A stretch of DNA of 38,686 nt from SZUA-217 sp034658975 (GTDB lineage: Bacteria; Actinomycetota; Acidimicrobiia; Spongiisociales; ZC4RG35). Location of the stretch: assembly GCA_034658975.1 (NCBI GenBank), contig JAYEGJ010000036.1:1-38686 (forward strand), given 5' to 3'. This document shows, piece by piece, positions 7,203 through 14,881 of this stretch. A model generated the notes under the pieces. That model did not search any database. It was given only the letters and a program-made list of their open reading frames with translations, and was not told where the DNA came from. Position 1 is the first letter of the stretch, and each line of letters opens with the position of its first letter. A program made the translations under genes and the position numbers.

Positions 7203-7764
7203 GGCCGGAATCGCCCTCGAGGACGTCGTCGCGACGGCGGCGCGGATCGCCGACCGGGATGGTCTCGAAGCGGCCACCCTCACCGCGGTCGCCGGTGAGC
7301 TGGGGATCAAGACACCATCCCTCTACAACCATGTCGATGGTCTTCCGGGTCTGAGAAGGCTCTTGGCGATCCTCGGTGCCCGCATCCTCCTTGAGGAGTT
7401 CAAGGCCGCAGCGCAGGGCCTGGATGGCACCGAGGCTCTTCGGGCCATCGCCTCGGCCGATCGTCAGTTCGCCATCGAGCATCCCGGGCTTTACGAGTCG
7501 TTTCTGCCCGCTCCTACCGAAGAGGAAGACCCGGAGCTCTACTCCGAGATGGCTGCTCCCGCATTTCTCGTTGCGCATTACTTCTTGGATATGGGCATCC
7601 CCCAAGGCGAGGCGATCCACCTCGTTCGGGCGCTCCGTGCTCTGCTCCACGGGTTCTTGGATCTCGAGGCAAAGCAAGGCTTCGGAATGCCGGTCGACAT
7701 TCAGGCCAGCTTCAATGCCTCCGTGGAGTTGATCCTGGCCGGCGTGAAGGCAGCGGCTGATTAG
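7192..7764 (+). CDS. TetR/AcrR family regulator with WHG-type C-terminus
   Basis: This is probably the local repressor of its own operon. The N-terminal 60 residues form a TetR DNA-binding domain with the helix-turn-helix TLTAVAGELGIKTPSLYNHV (about residues 29-48). The C-terminal part contains the LVRALRALLHGFLDLE segment typical of the WHG/TetR_C group. It is 190 residues and starts with GTG at 7192, overlapping the SRPBCC gene. No other promoter is visible for it, so expression depends on the palindrome-covered promoter at 6324-6370. The effector is unknown; a hydrophobic ligand shared with the SRPBCC partner is an inference. Confidence 0.9.
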   Translation: MGRKAGIALEDVVATAARIADRDGLEAATLTAVAGELGIKTPSLYNHVDGLPGLRRLLAILGARILLEEFKAAAQGLDGTEALRAIASADRQFAIEHPGLYESFLPAPTEEEDPELYSEMAAPAFLVAHYFLDMGIPQGEAIHLVRALRALLHGFLDLEAKQGFGMPVDIQASFNASVELILAGVKAAAD

Positions 7765-7776
7765 GGGAAGCGGACG

Positions 7777-7800
7777 AGCGGCAACCTGAAGGTTGCCGCT
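7777..7800. terminator. Stem-loop between convergent genes
   Basis: AGCGGCAACC (7777-7786) and GGTTGCCGCT (7791-7800) form a perfect 10-bp stem with a TGAA tetraloop, 12 bp after the TetR stop and facing the dcd gene. There is no T-run, so it is a weak intrinsic terminator or an mRNA-protecting stem. A second short stem (AGAGGC 7843-7848 with GCCTCT 7853-7858) lies between the two genes. Confidence 0.6.
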
Positions 7801-7949
7801 GGAGGGGTGTCACTTGCCCTGCAAAGCCTGTGGAGCCTTACGAGAGGCAGGGGCCTCTATGGGCAGGGACTCAATGAACCCAATCATCGCGAATATCCAC
7901 GCGGAACGTCGCCCGGATTGAGGCTCATTTTCAACTTTATGCAGACGCG

Positions 7950-8522
7950 CTAGTTATTGGACGAGAAGTCCTTGTGTGAGCGGCTTGCCGTCGGGCCCGA
8001 CTGTCCCTGGTATTTGGAGCCGAGTTCGGGTGATCCGTATGGGAAGTCCGCGGCCGTGGTCATCCTGTAGAACGAGATCTGTCCGATCTTCATGTTCGGG
8101 TAGATGGCAATCGGGAGGGTGGCGACGTTGGACAACTCCAGCGTGATGTGGCCCTCGAAGCCGGGGTCGACGAAACCGGCCGTGGAGTGGATGAGCAGCC
8201 CGAGACGGCCCAGCGAAGATTTTCCTTCGAGTCGGGCGACAACGTCATCGCCGAGTTTGACCCTCTCGAGCGTCGAGCCGAGGACGAACTCGCCTGGGTG
8301 AAGCATGAAGGCGTCGCCCTCGTCGACCTCGATCAGCTTGGTCAGGTCGGCTTGGGGGGCACGCGGGTCGATCTCGGAGTACTTGTGGTTCTCGAAGACC
8401 CGAAAACCGTTGCCGACACGTAGATCGACCGAAGAGGGCTGAACGAATGATGGCTCGTAAGGATCGATGACGATGGCGCCGGTCTCGATGGATTCGCGGA
8501 TCGATCGGTCGGAGAAGATCAT
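7950..8522 (-). CDS. dcd: dCTP deaminase
   Basis: This enzyme deaminates dCTP to dUTP to feed dTTP synthesis. It is a cytoplasmic trimer of the dUTPase fold. The 190-residue sequence begins MIFSDRSIRESIE and contains the family blocks QPSSVDLRVGN (about 29-39), EGKSSLGRLGLLIHSTAGFVDPGF (about 99-122) and the catalytic-Glu segment GHITLELSN. Actinobacterial homologues include bifunctional dCTP deaminase/dUTPases; sequence inspection alone does not separate the two. It is the last gene of a minus-strand set, 48 bp after the PLP-enzyme gene. Confidence 0.94.
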   Translation of the reverse strand: MIFSDRSIRESIETGAIVIDPYEPSFVQPSSVDLRVGNGFRVFENHKYSEIDPRAPQADLTKLIEVDEGDAFMLHPGEFVLGSTLERVKLGDDVVARLEGKSSLGRLGLLIHSTAGFVDPGFEGHITLELSNVATLPIAIYPNMKIGQISFYRMTTAADFPYGSPELGSKYQGQSGPTASRSHKDFSSNN

Positions 8523-8570
8523 CGTGGCGGCATCGTATATGGGCTCCCAGGAGTCTGCGATTTGCCCGGG

Positions 8571-9989
8571 TCAGGCGGTATGGCTCGTCGGTGCGGTCAT
8601 TGTGCGGTGATCGAGGGCCGCCAGGGCCTGGTCCAGATCGGAGATGATGTCGCTCGGGTGCTCGCCACCGACACTGAGGCGGATCAGGTTGGGTGGCACC
8701 GAAGCCAGGGCCCGTCCTTCGTCACCTTGTTGCTGATGGGTCGATATCGCCGGGATGGTGGCGACACTCTTGATGCGCCCGAGATCGGTCGCACGCCAAA
8801 TCATCTTGAAGTCATCGAATATCCGGCGCGCCGCCTCCGCCCCGCCTTTGACCTCGAAGGCGAGAAGGTGTCCGTAGCGGTTGACGTCGGTGCCGTAGTC
8901 ATCGGCGCCATCGACCAGGAACATGGTGTGGGAGGCGACATCGTGCCCAGGCATCGACTCGAGTCCCGGGTAGGCAACTCGGTCTATGTGCGCGTGGCCG
9001 TCCAGATACTGCGCCACCTGCATCGTCGAGCTGCTCATGGTGTCCATTCGACTTCGCAGGGTCCTCAGGTCATTGATGGTCATCAGCGCATTGAACGGAC
9101 TTATGGCCGGGCCGTGGTCGCGGAACGGCAGCAGCTTGACGTACATGGCGAAGTTGTCCCGCATGGCCTGGGGTCCGACGTCGGTGGTGATCCCGTGGCG
9201 GGCAATGACCGCGCCGCCAACAGCGAGCCCGCTCGCAGTCATCGACTTGGTCGCAGAGTGAACCACGATGTCGGCGCCGAGCGTCAGCGGCCTCATGAGG
9301 GCCGGGGTGGCAACGGTGCTGTCGATGATCAGCGGGAGTCCTGCCGAGTGGGCCAGGTCCGCGACGGCCTCGACATCCATGACGCTCAGTACCGGGTTGG
9401 AGGGAGTCTCTCCGAAGAGGAATCGGGTGCCATCGTCGATCTTGTCGGCCCAATCGTTGAGGTCCAAGGGGTCACAGACCCAGCGGATTTCGATGCCTCG
9501 TTCCGCCCCGTAACGCTCGGCAAACAGCATGAAGGTGCCGCCGTAGCATCGGGCGCTCGCGACGATATTGGTTCCGGCACGCGGCTTTTCCAGGAAGGGA
9601 TTGGTGGCCATGAACACCGCAGCCATGCCCGATGAGGTGGCTAGCGCCGACACCTCGCCGTCGAAGCCATAGCCCTCGAGCAGTGCGAGCGTCTCTTCGA
9701 GGTAATGCACGGTGGGGTTGGCGATTCGGGAGTAGACCCAGGCCGGCATGAGGTAGGCGAGAGAGGCTTCCATGTGGTCGCTGTTCTCGAAGTGCTGGGC
9801 CGAGCTCAGGTAGCCCGGCTCGATGATGCTGCCCTGATTGGCCAGCGCAGCTTCCATGTCGTAGATGCCGTGGACGGCGATCGTGTCGAACTTCTTGGTC
9901 CGCATAACCGACCGTCTGGTCGCTTCGGCCGCTGCCATCGCCTCGCCACGGGCAACGTATTCGTCGATGCCGCTGGTGTGCTCGCTCAT
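8571..9989 (-). CDS. Cys/Met-metabolism PLP-dependent enzyme (methionine gamma-lyase/sulfhydrylase-like)
   Basis: This fold-type I PLP enzyme of sulfur amino-acid metabolism shows YSRIANPT at residues 86-93, the cofactor-stacking region SGMAAVF near 120, FGETPSNPV at 192-200, the IIDSTVATP block near 221 and the Schiff-base Lys248 in HSATKSM. It is 472 residues, about 50-70 longer than typical cystathionine gamma-synthase or methionine gamma-lyase, mainly through an N-terminal extension rich in Ala and Glu. The exact reaction cannot be fixed. A GGGAGGAAG Shine-Dalgarno (about 9993-10001) supports the start. An Lrp-type regulator lies directly upstream on the same strand, as would suit an amino-acid-degrading enzyme. 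Confidence 0.87.
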   Translation of the reverse strand: MSEHTSGIDEYVARGEAMAAAEATRRSVMRTKKFDTIAVHGIYDMEAALANQGSIIEPGYLSSAQHFENSDHMEASLAYLMPAWVYSRIANPTVHYLEETLALLEGYGFDGEVSALATSSGMAAVFMATNPFLEKPRAGTNIVASARCYGGTFMLFAERYGAERGIEIRWVCDPLDLNDWADKIDDGTRFLFGETPSNPVLSVMDVEAVADLAHSAGLPLIIDSTVATPALMRPLTLGADIVVHSATKSMTASGLAVGGAVIARHGITTDVGPQAMRDNFAMYVKLLPFRDHGPAISPFNALMTINDLRTLRSRMDTMSSSTMQVAQYLDGHAHIDRVAYPGLESMPGHDVASHTMFLVDGADDYGTDVNRYGHLLAFEVKGGAEAARRIFDDFKMIWRATDLGRIKSVATIPAISTHQQQGDEGRALASVPPNLIRLSVGGEHPSDIISDLDQALAALDHRTMTAPTSHTA

Positions 9990-10023
9990 GTGACTTCCTC
10001 CCGACCCTGTGGCCGTCGAGGGA

Positions 10024-10506
10024 TTACTCGATAGGCAGTTGGGCCGTTGCCTTTATCTCGGTCAGCACCACGCTGGTGTTGATATGTGCCATGCCTGGAA
10101 TCGGCGTGAGTGTGTTGACGATGAACTGCTGAAGCTCGTTGCGGTTCCGAAACACCGCTTTCAGCAGGTAGTCGAACTTCCCTGTGATGTGATGGCATTC
10201 CAACACTTCCGGCATGTCTTGGACCAGCTCCTTGAAGCGCTCGACCGCTTCGAACTGGTGCAGTTGTAGTGAGACGCTGATGAAACAGACCATGTCGAAG
10301 CCGATCATCTCCCGATCCAGAAGCGTCGAGTACTGCCGGATCACCCCGGCGTCCTCGAGTCGCTTGACCCTGGCGTGGGTGGCTGGAGAGGAGAGCCCGA
10401 CTCGACGGGCTACCTCAGCGTTGCTCATACGGCCGTCGGCCTGCAAGTAACGCAGAATCGCCTTGTCGGTCTCGTCAAGACTCGTTTGTACTGAAGATTC
10501 TACCAT
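10024..10506 (-). CDS. Lrp/AsnC family transcriptional regulator
   Basis: This is an amino-acid-responsive DNA-binding protein. From ATG 10506 it is 160 residues: an N-terminal winged helix (LDETDKAILRYLQADGRMS, then VARRVGLSSPATHARVKRLEDAGVI) and a C-terminal RAM ligand-binding domain (CHHITGKFDYLLKAVF, then TLTPIPGMAHINTSVVL). An in-frame TTG at 10542 would add 12 residues but lacks family similarity. The next gene on the strand is the PLP enzyme, 34 bp away. Methionine gamma-lyase of Pseudomonas putida is known to be controlled by an Lrp-type regulator, so a similar local control is inferred here. Confidence 0.92.
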   Translation of the reverse strand: MVESSVQTSLDETDKAILRYLQADGRMSNAEVARRVGLSSPATHARVKRLEDAGVIRQYSTLLDREMIGFDMVCFISVSLQLHQFEAVERFKELVQDMPEVLECHHITGKFDYLLKAVFRNRNELQQFIVNTLTPIPGMAHINTSVVLTEIKATAQLPIE

Positions 10507-10667
10507 GATGAGCCCGATCTGTGAATAGGTGTTCGATAGCAACTTGCTGTTACCTTAGATTCTTCGGACAACTCGGTCAACCCATTACAATCATTCCGTG
10601 TTGGGGGGCTGGTTCGGGCTGGCACCGAAGAATCCCAAGTCGGGGCTGAGATGGGGTGTCTGATAGC

Positions 10668-10889
10668 GGAGCGGGTGAGGGGAATCGGACCCCGCTTCTT
10701 CCGCCGTTGGGTAGGGCCTGACGCTCTACTTGGAGCGGGTAAGGGGAATCGGACCCCGCTTCTTCGGCCGTTGGGTAGGGCCTGACGTTCTACTGGCCTG
10801 ACGTTCTGCTTGGAGCGGGTGAGGGGAATCGGACCCCCTTCTTCAGCCGTTGGGTAGGGCCTGACCTTCTACTGGCCTGACGTTCTGCT
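10668..10889 (-). repeat. Three tandem copies of the tRNA-Gly 3' part
   Basis: Units start at 10668, 10732 and 10812, giving 64, 80 and 79 bp. In tRNA sense each contains the D-arm 3' strand (GTAGAACGTCAG or close variants), an altered anticodon arm with loop CTACCCAAC, the T-arm GGGTCCGATTCCCC and the acceptor 3' strand ACCCGCTCC. None has the 5' acceptor strand. Units 2 and 3 end in CCA and unit 1 in CCG. They follow the intact tRNA on the same strand, so they would lie in its 3' trailer. The 79- and 80-bp units carry an additional partial GACGTTCTGCTT duplication. Confidence 0.9.
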
Positions 10890-10963
10890 TGGAGCGGGTG
10901 AGGGGAATCGGACCCCCTTCTTCAGCTTGGGAAGCTGACGTTCTACCAGTGAACTACACCCGC
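10890..10963 (-). tRNA. tRNA-Gly (anticodon CCC)
   Basis: The minus strand folds into a complete 74-nt cloverleaf with encoded CCA. Acceptor GCGGGTG pairs with CACCCGC. The D-arm is GTTC-ACTGGTA-GAAC, the anticodon arm TCAGC-TTCCCAA-GCTGA, the variable loop AGAA and the T-arm GGGGG-TCCGATT-CCCCT. The anticodon CCC reads GGG codons. Three normally conserved tertiary positions are unusual: position 15 is C instead of a purine, 48 is A instead of a pyrimidine and 55 is C instead of T. The gene may be specialised or starting to decay. A TACTGT -10 candidate lies at 10976-10981. Confidence 0.9.
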
Positions 10964-10975
10964 AGGGGAGAGGTC

Positions 10976-10981
10976 ACAGTA
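10976..10981 (-). promoter_or_regulatory. Candidate -10 element of tRNA-Gly
   Basis: TACTGT on the minus strand (TAnnnT pattern) is 12 bp upstream of the tRNA 5' end, giving a leader of about six bases. The sequence 17 bp further upstream (GCGAAT) is a poor -35, so the call is weak. Confidence 0.3.
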
Positions 10982-11093
10982 GCCGAGGGCGACGAGGCAT
11001 TCGCAGGTCGTCGAAGACTGCGGCTGAGATTTGGCTTGTTCCGAGGCGCTTGTATGTTGCTGAGCCGACAGTCGAGTTGAAAAGGGAAAAGTC

Positions 11094-11885
11094 ATGAAAG
11101 TCCAGCGATCGGTCCCGCTCGTGGTGGTTGCCGTTTTGGCTCTGAGTCTCGCCGCCTGCGATGCGATTTCAAGCGCCATCGATACCACCGCTCCCGAGTC
11201 CGGTGCCACTACCCAAGCGCCGGCGGCGACCACCGCTGCCCCGGGCACCACCGAGGCTCCCCCCGCCACGGAAGCACCTCCGGCAACGGAGGCACCAGCG
11301 GGCGACGAAGAGAACGGTTCCGGTTTGCTGCTGCCATTCCTCGGTCTCTTTCTTCTGGGTTTTCTGCTCATCGGGATCCTGATCGGACGGTCCCGAAAGA
11401 AGAAGGCGGCTCCGGCGCCACCGGTGCCGGCGGCCGAGAAAATGGGCTTCAAGGACTATGCCCGGGATGGATACAGCGAGTCCAGATGGTTGCTGGATAA
11501 CCTCTCCGATGAGCTGGCGATATGGCGCGGGAACGCTCTCTTCGATGGGAGCACCGGCCCTGAGGACTCTGCCGGCACAGCTCTTGCCAGCATATGGGCG
11601 CAACTGGACGATCGGATGAACCGTGCCGTTGATCAGCTCTATCGAGCAGAGGCATCAGCTCCCGACCAGAACACTTCACAGTTGGTGCGAACGACGGTTG
11701 ATGCGCTCCATGCCACCCGGTCGGCCGTTGATGCGAGGGCGCAGGCCCGCTTCGGCACCCGCCAGACCGACGATCAGTTCGCCATGGCCGAAGCAGGTGA
11801 GCGTGAGAGGCTCGCTTCCTCCAACCTCGCCGAGGCCAGTCAAGGATTGAACGATGCACTTCTGGCCTTGAGCGCTGTGGTCTAG
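11094..11885 (+). CDS. Secreted/anchored protein with Thr-Pro-rich linker
   Basis: I do not recognise a family. The 263-residue product has a signal peptide with a lipobox-like ALSLAACDA (Cys about 23). A low-complexity Thr/Ala/Pro/Glu linker follows, in which EAPPAT repeats (about residues 30-72). A strong membrane helix lies near 78-97, followed by basic RSRKKK and a helical domain of about 160 residues rich in Ala, Asp and Arg. If the Cys is lipidated, the linker lies outside and the C-terminal domain inside the cell. The start is supported by AAAGGGAAAA just before the ATG. It ends 7 bp from a convergent small gene, with no terminator between them. Confidence 0.8.
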   Translation: MKVQRSVPLVVVAVLALSLAACDAISSAIDTTAPESGATTQAPAATTAAPGTTEAPPATEAPPATEAPAGDEENGSGLLLPFLGLFLLGFLLIGILIGRSRKKKAAPAPPVPAAEKMGFKDYARDGYSESRWLLDNLSDELAIWRGNALFDGSTGPEDSAGTALASIWAQLDDRMNRAVDQLYRAEASAPDQNTSQLVRTTVDALHATRSAVDARAQARFGTRQTDDQFAMAEAGERERLASSNLAEASQGLNDALLALSAVV

Positions 11886-11892
11886 GTATCTC

Positions 11893-12141
11893 TCAGGTGA
11901 ACAGGGTGACGGCACCCCACACTGAGAGAACGACTCCCACCACCACCAAGAACCGGACTCGTCCGACCCGGTATTGGGCGTCCTCCACGCCCTCCGGCGT
12001 CTGTCCCTGGCGGTGCTTCCACCAAGCAAGGCCGTTGCCTACGAGCAGGGCAAGGCCCAGTCCCAGAATCAGCTCAGGCAGGAGATTTTCGAAGTCCAAG
12101 AACTCAGCCACGGACGGGACGGTAACTGTGAATAGGCTCAA
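11893..12141 (-). CDS. Small two-helix membrane protein
   Basis: An 82-residue product has two hydrophobic helices (about residues 22-40 and 62-80) flanking a polar loop with WWKHRQGQTPEGVEDAQYRVGRVR. No family is recognised. The longest start is TTG at 12141; an alternative is GTG at 12111 (VAEFLDFENL). Neither has a visible Shine-Dalgarno. Its start lies three bases from the divergent thrB start, so the promoters of the two genes must overlap their coding regions, or the transcripts are leaderless. It converges on the anchored-protein gene. Confidence 0.65.
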   Translation of the reverse strand: MSLFTVTVPSVAEFLDFENLLPELILGLGLALLVGNGLAWWKHRQGQTPEGVEDAQYRVGRVRFLVVVGVVLSVWGAVTLFT

Positions 12142-12144
12142 GAT

Positions 12145-12993
12145 GTGACCGATCGAGTTTCAGCTTCTGCGCCCGCTACCGCGGCCAACCTCGGGCCGGG
12201 CTTTGACTGCGTGGGTCTTGCGCTTGCCCCTCGCTGCACCGTTTCCGCTCAGGTGTCCGACGTCTGGGCAGTCGAGCATGTCGGTGAGTACAAACCTCCC
12301 CCAGGGGAGGGGGATGCCGTTCTGGCTGCCGCCCGGCACACGGTCGGAGATCGGCCCCTGTCTCTGGTCGTCGACACGCACATCCCCATGGGCAAGGGTA
12401 TTGGATCATCGGCCGCCGCCTACGTAGCTGGTGTCGCGGCCGCGCTTCGCGCCTTGGGAGAAGACGCGGCTCCCGATCGTGTCTTCCGCCATGCTGCCGA
12501 ACTCGAAGGCCATGCCGATCAGGTCGGTGCTGCCGTTTACGGAGGCCTGGTTGTTGTTCCTGCCGAGGGCCTGCCGATTCGGTTCCCCCTCCACCCGTCG
12601 CTTCGTCCGGTGATAGCGATTCCCGAAACGAGGCTCCCCACGCATAAGGCGAGAGCCATTCTTCCGGAGTCCTATTCGATGGAGACTGTCGTTCGGAGTC
12701 TCGGGCGAATGTCGACACTCACGGCCGGACTGATCACCGGGGATGCCGCCTTGCTTGCGGCTTCGCATGGCGATGAGATCCATGAGGCTCCGCGTGCCGA
12801 CCTGAGTCCCGAAGTGGGGCACATGATGGAGGTCGCCCGACGCGCCGGGGCCTTGCACGCAGCTCGATCGGGCGCGGGACCATCCGTCATTGCTATTACC
12901 ACGGCCGAAACGGCTGACAATGTTGCCGACGCTCTCAAGGAGGATGGTGCCGAGGTGATCAACGAGCCGATCGACACGGTCGGTTTGGTTTGA
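12145..12993 (+). CDS. thrB: Homoserine kinase
   Basis: This GHMP-family kinase phosphorylates homoserine on the way to threonine. Motif 1 is the N-terminal SAPATAANLGPGFDCVGLAL. The ATP-binding motif 2 is PMGKGIGSSAAAYVAG (about residues 81-96), with HADQVGAAVYGG and motif 3 ARSGAGPSVIAI near 245. The length of 282 residues is slightly below usual. It starts with GTG at 12145, apparently with little or no leader, and is not next to thrC or hom here. The stop TGA falls inside a 19-bp sequence repeated at 15125-15143. Confidence 0.93.
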   Translation: MTDRVSASAPATAANLGPGFDCVGLALAPRCTVSAQVSDVWAVEHVGEYKPPPGEGDAVLAAARHTVGDRPLSLVVDTHIPMGKGIGSSAAAYVAGVAAALRALGEDAAPDRVFRHAAELEGHADQVGAAVYGGLVVVPAEGLPIRFPLHPSLRPVIAIPETRLPTHKARAILPESYSMETVVRSLGRMSTLTAGLITGDAALLAASHGDEIHEAPRADLSPEVGHMMEVARRAGALHAARSGAGPSVIAITTAETADNVADALKEDGAEVINEPIDTVGLV

Positions 12994-12999
12994 CCTAAT
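12981..12999. repeat. 19-bp direct repeat, copy 1 (thrB 3' end)
   Basis: CGGTTTGGTTTGACCTAAT includes the last codons and stop of thrB. An identical copy in the same orientation lies at 15125-15143, beyond the cyclase gene. By my estimate a 19-bp exact repeat has an expectation of about 0.003 in a window this size with equal base frequencies. Confidence 0.85.
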
Positions 13000-13002
13000 G
13001 CG

Positions 13003-13036
13003 TGGCGGGCGTTGGTGAGCGTTTGGAGGCCCGCCA
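13003..13036. terminator. Stem-loop after thrB
   Basis: TGGCGGGC (13003-13010) pairs perfectly with GCCCGCCA (13029-13036) across an 18-nt loop, between the convergent thrB and cyclase genes. No T-run follows, so termination is only probable. Confidence 0.5.
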
Positions 13037-13132
13037 TAACCCGGCGCCGAAAAGGGCCGCCTGCACAGTGCCTGCGAGTTCAGGCTGAGGACTCAGGCGC
13101 TGTGGAACCCCGAGACGCCTGGCGGTGAAGCC

Positions 13133-14881
13133 CTACGCGGGGAGTCCAGCCTTGCCTAACCCGTCGAGGTAATGGTCGATGTCGGTCTGGCGTCGCCATC
13201 GGATATTGCGGCCAAACAACCCCACTGTGAGGTCGGGCCGATCGGTCGTGATGAAGCCAATGTAGGGCTGGGCTTCATCGGGCCTGCCGAGCTGGGCAAG
13301 CGTGGCGGCGGTGATCGCCCACAGCTGGAGACTCTCCGGGTTGGCCGATGTCCCCTGCACCGCCCAGGCCAGCGCCGCGTCATAACGCCGCTCGAGGTAA
13401 TGGGCGAAGGCCAGGTTTGCCGCGATAACGTGGCGCCCTGGTTCGTGCTCGTAGCCGCGCCATGCACGGGTTAGCCATTGCACCGCATCCTCGAATTCGC
13501 AGGCGCGCATCCACGCTCCCCCGGCCCACATGAGCACAATGGACCGGTCGGGGGCGAGCCGAACTGCTGCGTGGGCGAGGTGCGAAGCATGATTGAATTC
13601 TCCGGCGAGGGCTTTGGCCATGGCCAGCATGCCTGCGGCAGCACCATCCTGCGGGGCGACTCGATACAACACGTCGGCGACTCCGGAAAACTCCTTCCAC
13701 GGATTCCGGTCGTCGATTCTCCACCGTTGGATCGCGAGTTGGAACCAGCACGCGCCAAGGAACGTATAGGCGTCGACGAAGTTCGAGTCTCGCGAGATGG
13801 CCTCCTCGAGAAGGGGGATCGCTGCGATCAATTCCTCGCGTGTTCCGCCGTTGAAGTGCCAGCGGCCGCGGATGAACAAGTCCCAGATGTCGAGTTCGCT
13901 TGGTCGATCGGACCGTTTTTCGGCTTCGGCGCGGTCTAGGGCCGGGTGTAGACGGCCCTCGATCTCATTGACGATCTCATCCTGAAGCTCAAAGACGTCG
14001 CTCAATTCACGGTCGAACCGATCGGCCCATACGTGCTGGCCTGTGTCGGCCTCGATGAGCTGGGCGGTGATACGGATCCGGTCACCTGCCCGACGGACGC
14101 TGCCCTCGACCACATGGGTGGCATCGAGCTCTCTGGCGATGTGTCGGATGTCTTGTGCCCCGCCTTTGTAGGAGAAGGTGGAGTTCCTTGCCAATACTCG
14201 TAAGTCGCGGTGTCTAGTGAGTGCGGTGATGAGGTCTTCAGTGATCCCGTCCGCCAGGTACTCATCCTCCGTGTTGCCACTCATGTTGTCGAAGGGGAGG
14301 ACGGCCACGGCGGCCAGGTGATAGTCACCCTTGACCGGGTGCTTGGACTGGGGCGCCTCGACTCCGTCGAGGACAACTCTCCAGGCGTGCACCGGGTCGG
14401 GGATATTCTTCACCTCGACATCGCCCATGTCCTCGAAACCCACCTCGAGGCGGTTACCCACCTGCTGACGCACCGACTCGGAGACGCAGATCCCGCCTGG
14501 GTCGGCCAGACCCTCAAGCCGGGCCGCAACGTTGACGCCATCGCCGTAGACGTCGCCATCGTCTTCGATGAGGATGTCGCCGAGATTGATCCCAATCCGG
14601 AGCTCTAACCGCATATTCTCGGGTACCGCGGCGTTGCGGCCCGCCATCAGCTCTTGGATCTCGACTGCAGCCTGTAGGGCCTCAACGACCGAGGGGATCT
14701 CAACGAGGTATCCGTCGCCGGTGCTCTTTACCACCCGGTTCCCGTGGTTATGGAGGATTGGGGCTATCTCGCTGCGATGAGCCTTGAGCGCGGCGAGGGT
14801 TCCTTCCTCGTCCTGGGCCATCATCGCCGAATAGCCGACAACATCCAGGACAGCGATCGCCGCCAGGCGTCGGTTGGTCAT
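13133..14881 (-). CDS. Class III adenylate/guanylate cyclase with TolB-like and TPR domains
   Basis: The 582-residue protein probably makes a cyclic nucleotide. Residues 1-165 are a class III cyclase domain. LDVVGYSAMM (Asp13) and STGDGYLVE supply metal and base contacts, and GDVYGDGVNVAARLE carries the transition-state Asn and Arg, so it looks catalytically intact. Residues about 190-310 resemble the TolB/FlgO-type N-terminal domain (VAVLPFDNMSGN, then VVEGSVRRAGDRIRITAQLI). Residues 320-570 are TPR-like helices. There is no membrane helix. This architecture is known from many soil bacteria, especially rhizobia. It is a single gene convergent to thrB, and the segment holding it is bracketed by 19-bp direct repeats. 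Confidence 0.9.
   Translation of the reverse strand: MTNRRLAAIAVLDVVGYSAMMAQDEEGTLAALKAHRSEIAPILHNHGNRVVKSTGDGYLVEIPSVVEALQAAVEIQELMAGRNAAVPENMRLELRIGINLGDILIEDDGDVYGDGVNVAARLEGLADPGGICVSESVRQQVGNRLEVGFEDMGDVEVKNIPDPVHAWRVVLDGVEAPQSKHPVKGDYHLAAVAVLPFDNMSGNTEDEYLADGITEDLITALTRHRDLRVLARNSTFSYKGGAQDIRHIARELDATHVVEGSVRRAGDRIRITAQLIEADTGQHVWADRFDRELSDVFELQDEIVNEIEGRLHPALDRAEAEKRSDRPSELDIWDLFIRGRWHFNGGTREELIAAIPLLEEAISRDSNFVDAYTFLGACWFQLAIQRWRIDDRNPWKEFSGVADVLYRVAPQDGAAAGMLAMAKALAGEFNHASHLAHAAVRLAPDRSIVLMWAGGAWMRACEFEDAVQWLTRAWRGYEHEPGRHVIAANLAFAHYLERRYDAALAWAVQGTSANPESLQLWAITAATLAQLGRPDEAQPYIGFITTDRPDLTVGLFGRNIRWRRQTDIDHYLDGLGKAGLPA

Noticed and set aside
8562..9635. Plus-strand open frame of about 357 codons
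   Set aside because: It is the antisense shadow of the PLP-enzyme gene and shows low-complexity composition with no family signal.
9990..10560. SAM or other riboswitch upstream of the methionine-related enzyme
   Set aside because: The gap to the Lrp gene is 34 bp and the region upstream of the Lrp gene shows no conserved riboswitch core that I could recognise.
10668..10890. CRISPR array
   Set aside because: The 64-80 bp units are nearly identical over their whole length and are copies of the adjacent tRNA; there are no unique spacers and no cas genes.
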